A DNA stretch of 64,000 nucleotides from JBKQHQ01 sp052148715 (GTDB lineage Bacteria; Pseudomonadota; Alphaproteobacteria; Rhizobiales; Xanthobacteraceae), in NCBI GenBank assembly GCA_052148715.1, contig JBKQHQ010000121.1, forward strand, positions 1 to 64,000, written 5' to 3'. The notes beneath the pieces are model-generated. The model saw only the letters and a program-made list of their open reading frames with translations, was not told the DNA's origin and did not search any database. Of this stretch, positions 9,181 to 18,136 are shown piece after piece. Position numbers and translations under genes: made by a program. How positions within the stretch are numbered: the first letter of the stretch is position 1; the number at the start of each line of letters is the position of its first letter.

Positions 9181-9493
9181 GGGCGCAGGGCCCTCCTCCA
9201 GGCGCGCATGCGCGGCCCTTGAGGGCGGCGAAATCTGGCCCGCGAACGCGATGCCAACCGCCACCGGACCATTAACCAGGTTTGCCTGCATTTTATTACC
9301 ACTACAGTCGCTGAACATGACCGTGGCCGGTTGGAACATCGCCGGGTGCCGCTCGTTAAGTTTACGACATGGCCCCGGCCGCGTCGCCATAGGTGCGCGG
9401 GTCGCAAGGGGCAGTGGTGGGGAGGTATTCGTCCAAAGGTAATCAGGCTTTGCGCGGTAATACCGATTCGAATCGGCGAGATTTCGTGGCGAA
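9181..9493. other. Non-coding gap upstream of glycogen phosphorylase
   Basis: About 310 bp with no convincing coding frame. It probably contains the promoter of the glgP-pfkB unit, but no clear -35/-10 pair was recognised. Confidence 0.4.
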
Positions 9494-11998
9494 ATGCCAT
9501 CGGACGAGCAATCGCAGCAGAGGTTATGGATCTTGCTGGACATACATCGCAACCGGCGCGCACACGAGCAGGGCGGCTTCGACGAGGCCGAGATGTTGCG
9601 CGAGGCGATCCTTGCCAAGCTGACCTATTCGGTCGGCAAGGACAGAGAGACTGCCCTTCCGCATGACTGGTTAGTGGCAACGGCGCTCTCGCTGCGCGAC
9701 CGCATCATCGATGATTGGATGGAGGCGACGCGGCGTGCCGAGGCGCAGGGCGGCAAGCGCGTCTACTATCTCTCGGTCGAGTTCCTGCTCGGCCGGCTCC
9801 TGTTCGACGTGCTGGGCAACCTCGGCCTCACCCAGTCGGTGCGCGAAGCGTTGCGCGGCCTCGATGTCAATCTTGATGAGCTACGTGCGCTCGAACCTGA
9901 TCAAGCTCTCGGGAACGGCGGCTTGGGGCGGCTCGCGGCCTGTTTCATGGACAGCTTGGCGGCGCTCGGGATACCCGCTTACGGCTACGGCATCCGCTAT
10001 GATCAGGGTCTCTTCAAGCAGCGCATCAGCGACGGCCGGCAGCAGGAATTGCCCGAGGACTGGCTCGCCGGCGGCAACCCTTGGGAGTTCGAGCGTTGCG
10101 AGGTGACCTATCCGATCCGGTTCGGCGGCATGGTCGAGTATATCGGGGGGGACGACGATACGGCGCGCGGCCTTTGGTACGCGGCCGAGACGGTCCTCGC
10201 GGTGGCCTACGACACGCCGATCACGGGGTGGCGCGGCCGCCACGTGAACACGCTGCGGCTTTGGTCCGCACGGTCACCCGATCCGATCCAACTCTATGCC
10301 TTCAATCAGGGCGACTATGTCGGCGCCATGGCGGCGCGCGACCGCGCCGAGGCAATTTCACGCGTCCTCTATCCCAGTGACGCGACCCTGTCGGGCCAGG
10401 AGTTGCGCTTGCGGCAGGAGTTCTTCTTCACCTCGGCATCACTGCAAGACCTCGTGCGCCGTCACGTCGCCGAGCACGGATACTTGTCGTCGCTGCCCGA
10501 GCATGCGGCGATCCAGCTCAACGATACGCACCCGGCGATTGCGGTCGCCGAGCTGATGCGGATCCTGGTCGACGAACGCGAGCTCTCCTGGGCTGAGGCT
10601 TGGCGGATAACCACCGGAACGCTGAACTACACCAACCACACGCTGCTGCCGGAGGCGCTCGAGGCTTGGCCGGTGGGGCTCATGAGCCGGCTGCTGCCGC
10701 GCCACATGCAGATCATCTATCTGATCAATTGGCTGCATCTGAAGGGTCTCAGCGAGCGAGGGATCACCGATCCAGCCGTGCTCGCGTCGGTGTCGCTGAT
10801 CGATGAGACCGGAGACAAGCGGGTGCGCATGGGTCACCTGGCATTTCTTGGCTCGCGCAACGTGAACGGCGTCTCCGCGCTCCACACCGAGCTCATGCGG
10901 CGGACCGTCTTCCGCGACTTGGCGGCCGCCTATCCCGGACGCATCGTCAACAAGACCAACGGCATCAGCTTCCGCAGGTGGTTGCAACAGGCAAATCCCG
11001 GGCTGACGCGGCTCATCGTCGAGGCGGTGGGCGAGGCGGTGCTGGAGGATGCGCAACGCTTGCGCGACCTCGAGCGCTTCGCGGACGATCGCGCCTTCGT
11101 GGCCCGCATCGCTGCCGTGCGTCGCGCCAACAAGGAGGCGTTGGCCCGGCGCGCGCATGAGCTCGTCGGAGTGAGGCTCGATCCTGCGGCGCTGTTCGAT
11201 GTGCACATCAAGCGCATCCACGAGTACAAGCGGCAACTGCTCAATCTGCTCGAGACCGTTGCGCTCTATCAGGCCATGCGCGCGGAGCCCAACCGGAGCT
11301 GGACCCCGCGGGTAAAGATCTTCGGCGGCAAGGCTGCCGCAAGCTACGCTCGGGCCAAGCTCATCATCAAGCTTGCGCACGATGTGGCACGGATCACCAA
11401 TGCGGATACGGCGGTCGGCGACCGGCTCAAGCTTGTTTTCCTGCCGAACTACAATGTAAGCCTCGCGGAGGCGATCATCCCGGCCGCCGATCTGTCCGAG
11501 CAGATTTCCACGGCCGGAATGGAGGCGTCGGGAACCGGGAATATGAAGCTCGCGTTAAACGGCGCGCTGACCATCGGCACGCTCGACGGCGCCAATGTAG
11601 AGATCCGCGAGCGGATCGGGGCTGAGAACATCGTCATCTTCGGTCTCACGGCGAGCGAGGTCGAAGCCAAGCGTGGCGCCGCCTTTGCGGGTCAGGATGC
11701 GGTCGCTGCCTCGCCGCGGCTGGCGGCGGTCATCGACGCGCTGGCAGCCGGCGCGTTCTCGCCCGACGAGCCCGAGCGCTACCGCGAATTGATCGATGCG
11801 ATCCTCGGTGTTGACGAATTCATGGTGGCTGCCGATTTCGAGGCCTATTGGCAAGCACAGCGCGCGCTCGACGAGAGCTGGAGGAATCCCGCGGTGTGGT
11901 GGAGAAAGAGCATCTTGAACACGGCGCGAATGGGCTGGTTCTCCTCCGACCGCACGATCCAGGAATATGCCGATGAGGTTTGGCGAGTGAATGGGTAA
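9494..11998 (+). CDS. glgP: Glycogen/alpha-glucan phosphorylase
   Basis: Releases glucose 1-phosphate from the non-reducing ends of glycogen or maltodextrin using phosphate and pyridoxal phosphate. The 834-aa length is typical. The PLP lysine lies in EASGTGNMKLALNGALTIG near residue 684. Other family landmarks are LGNGGLGRLAACFMDSLA, QLNDTHPAIAVAELMR, NKTNGISFRRWL and IHEYKRQLLN. The adjoining PfkB-type kinase follows in the same direction and the two are probably co-transcribed. Other glycogen genes (glgA, B, C, X) are not in the window. Confidence 0.97.
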   Translation: MPSDEQSQQRLWILLDIHRNRRAHEQGGFDEAEMLREAILAKLTYSVGKDRETALPHDWLVATALSLRDRIIDDWMEATRRAEAQGGKRVYYLSVEFLLGRLLFDVLGNLGLTQSVREALRGLDVNLDELRALEPDQALGNGGLGRLAACFMDSLAALGIPAYGYGIRYDQGLFKQRISDGRQQELPEDWLAGGNPWEFERCEVTYPIRFGGMVEYIGGDDDTARGLWYAAETVLAVAYDTPITGWRGRHVNTLRLWSARSPDPIQLYAFNQGDYVGAMAARDRAEAISRVLYPSDATLSGQELRLRQEFFFTSASLQDLVRRHVAEHGYLSSLPEHAAIQLNDTHPAIAVAELMRILVDERELSWAEAWRITTGTLNYTNHTLLPEALEAWPVGLMSRLLPRHMQIIYLINWLHLKGLSERGITDPAVLASVSLIDETGDKRVRMGHLAFLGSRNVNGVSALHTELMRRTVFRDLAAAYPGRIVNKTNGISFRRWLQQANPGLTRLIVEAVGEAVLEDAQRLRDLERFADDRAFVARIAAVRRANKEALARRAHELVGVRLDPAALFDVHIKRIHEYKRQLLNLLETVALYQAMRAEPNRSWTPRVKIFGGKAAASYARAKLIIKLAHDVARITNADTAVGDRLKLVFLPNYNVSLAEAIIPAADLSEQISTAGMEASGTGNMKLALNGALTIGTLDGANVEIRERIGAENIVIFGLTASEVEAKRGAAFAGQDAVAASPRLAAVIDALAAGAFSPDEPERYRELIDAILGVDEFMVAADFEAYWQAQRALDESWRNPAVWWRKSILNTARMGWFSSDRTIQEYADEVWRVNG

Positions 11999-12015
11999 CG
12001 AGTACGGACGAGCGC

Positions 12016-12966
12016 ATGGAAGCCTTCTTCATCGGTCAGACCTATATCGACGTCACCTTCTTGACTGATCACATCCCGGTCGGCGATGAGAAATCGGTCG
12101 CATCGGCCTATGCGATATCGTTCGGCGGCAATGCCGTGACGGCGGCGTTCTGCTGCGCGAAGCTCTCGGTGAAGGTCAATTTGCTCGCGACCCAAGCCAA
12201 TGACTGGCTCGGCCGCATGTTCCTGGACATGACGGCGAAATACGACATCCGCCTGCACCCTCGTTACGTTCAGACGTCGTCCCTCTCGTTCATCATGCCG
12301 AAGGACAGCAAACGCGCGATCGTGCGCTGCCGGGACGCCGACTATTTGAGTCCGTTTCCGATTCTGGATCTGACCGGATGCCGGGTGCTGCACGTCGACG
12401 GGCATCAGCCCGACGCCGCGATCTATTACGCGAAAAACTGCCGTGAGGCGGGTATCCTCACCTCGCTCGACGGCGGCGGTATTCGGTCGAACACGCACGA
12501 GCTCTTGCAATTCATCGATGTCGCCGTCGTCGCGGAGCGGTTCTGCGAGCAGATGAACCTGACGCCGGCAGCGACCTTGGACTATCTCAAGAGCCGGGGC
12601 TGCCGCATCGGCGGCGTGACGCTCGGTGAGCGCGGATTCATCTGGTGCGATGAAGCGGGCCAGTTCCGCTCCAGCGCAGCGCTACCGCTTTCGCGCCATC
12701 GTGTTGTTGATACGAGCGGTGCCGGCGATGTTTTTCACGGCGCTTATGTCTACTCGTATTTGGCGAACCCGGCGAGCAAATGGGAACAGCATTTTCAATT
12801 CGCCGAGGCGGCGGCGGCGTTCAAGATCCAGCATCTGGGTAACGAGGCGGGCCTGCCGACGCTTGCCGACATCGAGGCGGTGCAACGCGAATTCGCCGGC
12901 CAGCGCTTGGGCCTCACCGAAGCAGATCTGCGGCCGCAATCGGTGCGAGCGGCGGCGGCCTCTTGA
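12016..12966 (+). CDS. PfkB-family carbohydrate kinase
   Basis: A ribokinase-fold sugar kinase of 316 aa. The N-terminal substrate part has ISFGGNAVTAAFCCAKL (the di-glycine motif) and the C-terminal signature is VDTSGAGDVFHGAYVYSYL, with the catalytic Asp and the anion hole. Sugar specificity cannot be read from the motifs. The chosen ATG lies 17 nt after the glgP stop; an in-frame ATG overlapping the end of glgP is less likely. Its place behind glycogen phosphorylase hints at handling a phosphorylated or free sugar from glucan breakdown, which is an inference. Confidence 0.88.
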   Translation: MEAFFIGQTYIDVTFLTDHIPVGDEKSVASAYAISFGGNAVTAAFCCAKLSVKVNLLATQANDWLGRMFLDMTAKYDIRLHPRYVQTSSLSFIMPKDSKRAIVRCRDADYLSPFPILDLTGCRVLHVDGHQPDAAIYYAKNCREAGILTSLDGGGIRSNTHELLQFIDVAVVAERFCEQMNLTPAATLDYLKSRGCRIGGVTLGERGFIWCDEAGQFRSSAALPLSRHRVVDTSGAGDVFHGAYVYSYLANPASKWEQHFQFAEAAAAFKIQHLGNEAGLPTLADIEAVQREFAGQRLGLTEADLRPQSVRAAAAS

Positions 12967-12977
12967 TGCCGGTCGAT

Positions 12978-13148
12978 CTATCGGTGCTGCAGCAGGTCCT
13001 TGAATTCGCGTTCCAGAGCCTCAAGCCCGGCCCGTTGTGCCCGCGCCTCGCCCGAATCGGACGGCGCGTCGACGTGCGGGGCTTGCTGGTTGGCGGCCCC
13101 GTTGGACGCCGCATACGCAATCGCCGAACCGCGAACTTCCTCGGACAT
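12978..13148 (-). CDS. Small hypothetical protein (56 aa)
   Basis: A short gene convergent with the PfkB kinase. Its ATG is preceded by a perfect AGGAGG at five to six bases, which is what makes it credible. The product begins MSEEVRGSAIAYAASNG and ends in a charged, amphipathic stretch (GLEALEREFKDLLQHR) that could form a helix. The middle is Ala/Gln/Ser-rich and probably disordered. There is no signal peptide or membrane segment. The function is unknown, and no relationship to the neighbouring pqq genes is evident. Confidence 0.6.
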   Translation of the reverse strand: MSEEVRGSAIAYAASNGAANQQAPHVDAPSDSGEARAQRAGLEALEREFKDLLQHR

Positions 13149-13455
13149 TCGGGCCTCCTATTGAGTATCGCCGGGTGCGCGTGTACCTAAATAGCGTTCG
13201 CCAGGGTTACAAGATCCGACGGTCGCCGTAAGCCCATTCTGCTCGTCCAAATCCGATTATCGTCGAGGCATGTGGTGCCGAGGCCACAGGCCGCAAGTGC
13301 GAAACTCGGGGTGCAACCCAACGCCTTGTGATGCTTTGCGGCGCGAAACCGCTTGCCGGGAAAGCGGTGCTCGATCTAGGATGGTTATGCGTTGGAATCG
13401 ACGTTGCGACGTCTTGGTTGATTATTCATTGCGACAGCTTGGCAAGGACACCCCC
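13149..13455. other. Intergenic region and pqqA leader
   Basis: About 300 bp between the 56-aa gene and pqqA, read divergently, so it should hold both promoters. No coding frame was judged real. No recognisable operator was found. Confidence 0.45.
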
Positions 13456-13533
13456 ATGGCTTGGACCACGCCTACCCTCGTTGAGATCTGCATCGGCCTC
13501 GAGATCAACGGATATCTGCCGGCCGAGTTCTGA
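13456..13533 (+). CDS. pqqA: PQQ precursor peptide PqqA
   Basis: A 25-aa ribosomally made peptide from which pyrroloquinoline quinone is built. The product (MAWTTPTLVEICIGLEINGY, then LPAEF) contains the diagnostic Glu-x-x-x-Tyr, E16 and Y20, whose side chains PqqE crosslinks. Length and position directly before pqqB are typical. PqqD chaperones the peptide to PqqE. The first ATG of this frame starts it, 42 bp before pqqB. Confidence 0.95.
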   Translation: MAWTTPTLVEICIGLEINGYLPAEF

Positions 13534-13574
13534 TCGGCTGACGGCTCGCCACACACGCTGCGCCGCCGCGCTCC

Positions 13575-14480
13575 ATGGGGCGCTTGACCGCGATCGTCCT
13601 GGGGGCAGCGGCGGGTGGCGGATTTCCGCAATGGAACTGCAGGTGCCCGGTGTGTCGCCTCGCTTGGGCGGGGGACGCGCGGGTGCGGCCACGTTTGCAA
13701 GCAAGCCTCGCTGTTTCGGCGGATCGAGAGCGGTGGACGCTCCTCAACGCATCTCCGGACTTGGGCGCGCAGTTGCGCGCGACGCCGACGCTCCATCCGC
13801 GCCAAGCAATCCGCGGCAGCCCAATCAGCGCGGTGGTGCTCACCGGCGCCGAGATCGATGAGACCGCGGGTCTGTTGAGCTTGCGGGAAAGTACGCCGTT
13901 CGCGCTTTACGCCGCGGCGGAAACGTTGGCGATCTTGGCGGCGAATTCCATGTTCGGCGTGTTGCAAGAAAGCCTCGTGCGGCGCATTGTGGTTGCTCCG
14001 AATGAGGTTGTGCAACTGCCGGGCGGAATTGAAGCGGAGATGTTCAGCGTCCCTGGGAAGGTTCCGCTTTATTTGGAAGCGCAACATCCCGACCTCCTCG
14101 CCGCGCCGATGGGCAATATCGGCATCGATCTGCGCTCCAACGGCGCGCGGCTCATCTACGTACCCGGCGCCGCCGCGGTTCCGGATCAGCTCCAAGAGCG
14201 GGTTGCCGCGGCCGACGTGCTGCTGTTCGATGGGACGCTCTTTGCCGACGATGAGATGATCCACTCCGGCGTCGGCGCCAAGACCGGCCGCCGCATGGGC
14301 CATCTGCCGATCGACGGACCGGACGGCTCCCTCGCGCGGCTCGCCGGCTTCGCCAAGCGGCGGATCTTCACGCACATCAACAACACTAATCCGATCCTGA
14401 TCGAGGGCTCGCCGGAGCGCCGCCGCGTCGAAGCCGCGGGCTTTGAAGTCGCTGCGGACGGCCTGGAGATCGTGCTGTGA
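13575..14480 (+). CDS. pqqB: PQQ biosynthesis protein PqqB
   Basis: A metallo-beta-lactamase-fold protein of 301 aa that acts as an iron-dependent hydroxylase of the crosslinked Glu-Tyr intermediate in PQQ synthesis. The family opening VLGAAAGGGFPQWNCRCPVC, with its structural zinc cysteines, is clear, as are LLFDGTLFADDEM and GHLPIDGPDGSL. The stop overlaps the pqqC start by four bases (ATGA-like), indicating translational coupling. Confidence 0.96.
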   Translation: MGRLTAIVLGAAAGGGFPQWNCRCPVCRLAWAGDARVRPRLQASLAVSADRERWTLLNASPDLGAQLRATPTLHPRQAIRGSPISAVVLTGAEIDETAGLLSLRESTPFALYAAAETLAILAANSMFGVLQESLVRRIVVAPNEVVQLPGGIEAEMFSVPGKVPLYLEAQHPDLLAAPMGNIGIDLRSNGARLIYVPGAAAVPDQLQERVAAADVLLFDGTLFADDEMIHSGVGAKTGRRMGHLPIDGPDGSLARLAGFAKRRIFTHINNTNPILIEGSPERRRVEAAGFEVAADGLEIVL

Positions 14481-15205
14481 CGCTGCTTTCACCGGGCGAT
14501 CTCGAGGCGCGGCTGCGCCACATCGGCGCGACCCGATACCACCATTTGCATCCGTTCCACCGTCTGTTGCACGGCGGACGATGCACCAAGGGGCAAGTCC
14601 AGGCCTGGGCGCTCAATCGCTTCTATTACCAGGCGATGATCCCGGTGAAGGACGCGAGCCTGATCGCGCGCTGTGATGATCCCTCGGTGCGGCGCGAATG
14701 GCGCCATCGGCTCGTCGATCACGACGGGGAGCGGGAAGACGAGGGCGGCATCGCCCGTTGGCTTCGGCTCACCGATGGGCTTGGCCTCGACCGCGATTAC
14801 GTGATCTCGACTCGCGGGATCTTGCCGGGAACGCGCTTTGCCGTCGAGGCCTACGTGCATTTCGTGCGCGAGCGTTCGCTGCTCGAGGCGATCGCGTCGT
14901 CGCTGACCGAGCTGTTCTCGCCCGCCATCATCGGCGAACGCGTGGCCGGCATGCTGGCGGGCTATGCTTTCGTCACCCGCGATACCCTCGCCTATTTCAG
15001 CGAGCGGCCGCCGCAAGCCGCGCGCGACGCGGACTTCGCCCTCGACTACGTCAAGCGCCATGGACGCGACCCCGCGAGCCAAGCGGCAATTCTTGCGGCG
15101 CTGGAGTTCAAGTGCGATGTGCTATGGGCGATGCTCGATGCGCTGCATCACGCCTATGTGGAACCCAAGCACGTACCGCCGGGGGCCTTCGTGCCGGAGG
15201 CTTGA
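14477..15205 (+). CDS. pqqC: Pyrroloquinoline-quinone synthase PqqC
   Basis: A cofactor-free oxidase of 242 aa that catalyses the final ring closure and eight-electron oxidation to PQQ. The all-helical TENA/PqqC fold is supported by YHHLHPFHRLLHGG, WALNRFYYQAMIPVKDA and the His/Arg-rich active-site segments WRHRLVDHDGE and FSPAIIGERVAGML. It starts with GTG inside the pqqB stop overlap and ends two bases before pqqD. Confidence 0.96.
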   Translation: MTLLSPGDLEARLRHIGATRYHHLHPFHRLLHGGRCTKGQVQAWALNRFYYQAMIPVKDASLIARCDDPSVRREWRHRLVDHDGEREDEGGIARWLRLTDGLGLDRDYVISTRGILPGTRFAVEAYVHFVRERSLLEAIASSLTELFSPAIIGERVAGMLAGYAFVTRDTLAYFSERPPQAARDADFALDYVKRHGRDPASQAAILAALEFKCDVLWAMLDALHHAYVEPKHVPPGAFVPEA

Positions 15206-15207
15206 CC

Positions 15208-15504
15208 ATGTCGCAGGACCAAGCGCCACCCAGCGTCTCGCCGGAGGCGAAGCCGCGATTGGCGGCGGGCGTGCGTCTCGTCCGTAACGAGGGGCAAGGC
15301 GGCTGGGTGCTGTTGGCACCGGAACGGGTGTTGAAGGCCGACCCGATCGCCGCCGAGATTCTGCGGCGTTGCACTGGGGACGCGACGATCAATGCCATCG
15401 TCAGTGAACTCGCCGAGACCTACGCGGCGCCGCGTGACCGCATCCTCGCCGACGTGACCGCGCTGCTGAGCGGCCTCGTCGAGAAGAAGCTGGTTGAAGT
15501 GTGA
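15208..15504 (+). CDS. pqqD: PQQ peptide chaperone PqqD
   Basis: A 98-aa RiPP recognition element that binds PqqA and presents it to the radical SAM enzyme PqqE. The winged-helix fold is indicated by PRLAAGVRLVRNEGQGGWVL, LLAPERVLKAD and the C-terminal VTALLSGLVEKKLVEV. The ATG lies two bases after the pqqC stop, and the stop overlaps the pqqE start by four bases. Some organisms fuse PqqC and PqqD; here they are separate. Confidence 0.94.
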   Translation: MSQDQAPPSVSPEAKPRLAAGVRLVRNEGQGGWVLLAPERVLKADPIAAEILRRCTGDATINAIVSELAETYAAPRDRILADVTALLSGLVEKKLVEV

Positions 15505-16634
15505 GCATGGAAGGAGCCGTCGCCGAGAAGCTGCCGCGACCACTCGGGCTCCTCGCCGAGCTTACGCATCGCTGTCCGCTCGGCTGTCCCTATTGCTCAA
15601 ACCCGCTCGCGCTCGATCCTCGCGAGGCCGAGCTCGACGCCGCGACATGGACGCGCATCTTCGGTGAGGCTTTTGCGCTCGGCGTACTGCACGTGCATCT
15701 CTCCGGCGGCGAGCCCGCGGCGCGCCGCGATCTCGTCGACATCACCGCGGCGGCGTGCGCGGCGGGCCTGTACACCAATCTCATCACCTCCGGCGTCGGT
15801 CTCACCGAGGCGACGTTGCGCCGTTTGGCCGAGGCCGGTCTCGACCACGTGCAAATCTCGATCCAGGACAGCGAAGCCGCTTCCGCCGATCATATTGCCG
15901 GCTACGACGGGGCCTTTGCGCGCAAGCGGGCGCTTGCCGCCGAGGTCGGGCGGCTCAAGCTCGCGCTCACCATCAACATGGTCGTGCACCGGGCCAATAT
16001 CGACCGCGTCGGCGATATGGTGCCGTTTGCGCTGTCCCTCGGAGCAAGCCGCATCGAGATTGCCCACGTGCAATATTACGGCTGGGCGCTGAAGAATCGC
16101 GCCGCGCTGATGCCGAGCCGCGAGCAGGTCGAACGGGCGGTTGCAACCGTCGACCAGCTGCGCCGCGAGCACCAAGGCAAGATCGTGATCGACGCGGTCG
16201 TGCCCGACTACTACGCGCGCTACCCAAAGCCTTGCGTCGGAGGTTGGGGGCGGCGCTCGCTCAACGTCACACCGGCGGGCCGCGTGCTGCCCTGCCACGC
16301 CGCAGAGGTGATCCCGGGTCTCGAGTTCTGGTCCGTGCGCGATCATTCGCTGGCTGATATCTGGAGCGCCTCCCCGGCCTTTCGTGCGTTTCGCGGCACC
16401 GCATGGATGCAGGAGCCCTGCGCCAGCTGCGCGCGACGCGACGAGGATTTCGGCGGCTGCCGCTGCCAGGCGTTCCTGCTGGCGGGCGACGCTCGCGCGG
16501 CCGACCCGGTCTGTCATCTGTCGCCGCACCATGCGCGGGTGGTTGAGCTTGCCGCCGTGCACGACGGGGCGCCGTATGTCTATCGGCGTCAGGATCGGGT
16601 GGAGGGTCGGCGGCCCCCGACGCCTGACTTCTGA
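15501..16634 (+). CDS. pqqE: PqqA peptide cyclase PqqE (radical SAM)
   Basis: A radical SAM enzyme of 377 aa that forms the Glu-Tyr C-C crosslink in PqqA. The cluster-binding CxxxCxxC is C25, C29 and C32 (THRCPLGCPYCSNPL). The SPASM region for auxiliary clusters shows PCHAAEVIPGL and CASCARRDEDFGGCRCQAF. It starts with GTG in the pqqD overlap; an ATG two codons later would also work. It is the last gene of the ABCDE cluster. The pqqF/G protease is absent here, which is common. Confidence 0.96.
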   Translation: MSMEGAVAEKLPRPLGLLAELTHRCPLGCPYCSNPLALDPREAELDAATWTRIFGEAFALGVLHVHLSGGEPAARRDLVDITAAACAAGLYTNLITSGVGLTEATLRRLAEAGLDHVQISIQDSEAASADHIAGYDGAFARKRALAAEVGRLKLALTINMVVHRANIDRVGDMVPFALSLGASRIEIAHVQYYGWALKNRAALMPSREQVERAVATVDQLRREHQGKIVIDAVVPDYYARYPKPCVGGWGRRSLNVTPAGRVLPCHAAEVIPGLEFWSVRDHSLADIWSASPAFRAFRGTAWMQEPCASCARRDEDFGGCRCQAFLLAGDARAADPVCHLSPHHARVVELAAVHDGAPYVYRRQDRVEGRRPPTPDF

Positions 16635-16757
16635 TCCTCGAATTGCGCTTCGATCATGAATGGCGCACACTGCAACCATTGGGAACTGCCCCTTTCCGGC
16701 TCGGCGCTGCTGCACCGGAACACGGAGAAATCGGTTCCTGGAATAAGGGAGGATTTC

Positions 16758-18044
16758 ATGTCGCGACCCACTTTGGTAGCGTGCGCGCTGCTCGCCGGAG
16801 CCGTCGGCGCGCTGGCGCTGCTCGCCTTGCCGGTCAACGCCCAGCAATCGCCGGCCGAGCCGCCAGCGGCTGCTCCGGCACCGGCCGCAAAGCCGCCGCT
16901 GCCGCCTGGTCATCCGTTGATCGGACAGCCCGACACGCCGGGCGCACAGAAGCTCGCCCCGGTTGCAGCGCCACCGATCGCTGCGGCGGCCGATAAATTG
17001 CCGCTCAACTATTTGACCGTGCCGAAGGGGTTCAAGATCGAGGTCTATGCCAGCGGCCTCGCCAATGCGCGCATGATGCGGCAGGGCGACAAGGGCACCG
17101 TGTTCGTCTCCACGCGCACGCTCGACAAGGTCTACGCCATCGTCGAGAAGAACGGAAAGCGCGAAGTGAAGGTGATCGCCTCCGGCCTCTATCGGCCGAA
17201 CGGACTCGCGTTCCACAACGGCACGCTCTACATCGCCGAACTGTATCAAATCTCCAAGATCGAGAACATAGAGGCCAATCTCGACAACCCGCCGAAACCG
17301 ACCGTGATCTATAATGATCTGCCCAAGGACGAGGCACATGGATGGAAGTTCCTAACGTTCGGGCCTGACAACAAGCTTTATTTCCAGGTCGGCGCGCCTT
17401 GCAACATCTGCATGCCGCCGCCCACGCATGCACAAATCCGCCGCATCAATCTTGACGGCAGCGGCATGGAGGTGGTGGCGCGCGGGATTCGGCAGATCGT
17501 CGGGATGGATTTCCATCCGGTGACCGGTGTTCTCTACTTCACGGAGAACAGCCGCGACTGGTTGTCGGAGGACATCCCGCAGGACAAGCTCAATCGGCTG
17601 CTCAATCCGGGCAAAGATAATTTCGGTTATCCGTACTGTCATCAGGGCGACATACCGGATCCGGAATTCGGCTGGGGACACTCGTGCGACGAGTTCACCA
17701 AGCCGCTCGCGCTGCTCGGACCGCACGCGGCGCCGCTCGGCATGCGATTCTACACCGGTGATATGTTTCCGGCACAATTCAACAATGCGATCATCATCGC
17801 CCGCCACGGCTCCTGGAACCGGACCAAAAGGTTCGGCGGCGACGTCGTGATGGTCCGGCTGAACCGGGACGGCACCGTGCGGTCGATTGAGCCGTTCATC
17901 ACCGGCTTCATTCAGGACAACAAATATGTGGGCCGCCCGGCCGACGTTCTGGTCCTGAAGGACGGATCGCTACTCGTCTCCGATGACTACAATGGCGCAG
18001 TCTACCGCGTCACCTACGGCAACGGACGGGTATCTTCCCGCTGA
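16758..18044 (+). CDS. Secreted PQQ-type sugar dehydrogenase, sorbosone-dehydrogenase-like
   Basis: Predicted periplasmic beta-propeller of 428 aa, in the soluble PQQ glucose / L-sorbosone dehydrogenase group. It opens with a signal peptide (LVACALLAGAVGALALLALP, then VNAQQ) and a Pro/Ala-rich linker to about residue 70. Propeller blades follow, with GLYRPNGLAFHNGTLYIAEL, IRQIVGMDFHPVTG and FTENSRDWL. The chosen ATG has GGGAGG upstream; a longer frame reaches back toward pqqE but lacks a ribosome site. Its place right after pqqABCDE and before a diheme cytochrome c fits a PQQ-dependent dehydrogenase donating electrons to the respiratory chain. The substrate is unknown. Confidence 0.85.
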   Translation: MSRPTLVACALLAGAVGALALLALPVNAQQSPAEPPAAAPAPAAKPPLPPGHPLIGQPDTPGAQKLAPVAAPPIAAAADKLPLNYLTVPKGFKIEVYASGLANARMMRQGDKGTVFVSTRTLDKVYAIVEKNGKREVKVIASGLYRPNGLAFHNGTLYIAELYQISKIENIEANLDNPPKPTVIYNDLPKDEAHGWKFLTFGPDNKLYFQVGAPCNICMPPPTHAQIRRINLDGSGMEVVARGIRQIVGMDFHPVTGVLYFTENSRDWLSEDIPQDKLNRLLNPGKDNFGYPYCHQGDIPDPEFGWGHSCDEFTKPLALLGPHAAPLGMRFYTGDMFPAQFNNAIIIARHGSWNRTKRFGGDVVMVRLNRDGTVRSIEPFITGFIQDNKYVGRPADVLVLKDGSLLVSDDYNGAVYRVTYGNGRVSSR

Positions 18045-18069
18045 GCGACTCTGAAGCATTGTCCGGAAC

Positions 18070-18103
18070 AGAGGTTGAGCGCATCTCAGTGCGCTCGACC
18101 TCT
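18070..18103. terminator. Stem-loop between the dehydrogenase and cytochrome genes
   Basis: Arms AGAGGTtGAGCGCA and TGCGCTCgACCTCT pair around a six-base loop, with one mismatch in the stem. No T tract follows, so it may be an RNA processing or stabilising hairpin rather than a terminator. Confidence 0.4.
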
Positions 18104-18136
18104 TCGCTCCGGTTGCCTTGAACAGACCTGTCCGAA

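Noticed and set aside
15597..17339. A 580-codon open frame antisense to pqqE and the sugar dehydrogenase
   Set aside because: Arg/Gly/Asp-rich shadow composition, spans two clear genes on the other strand, no ribosome site.
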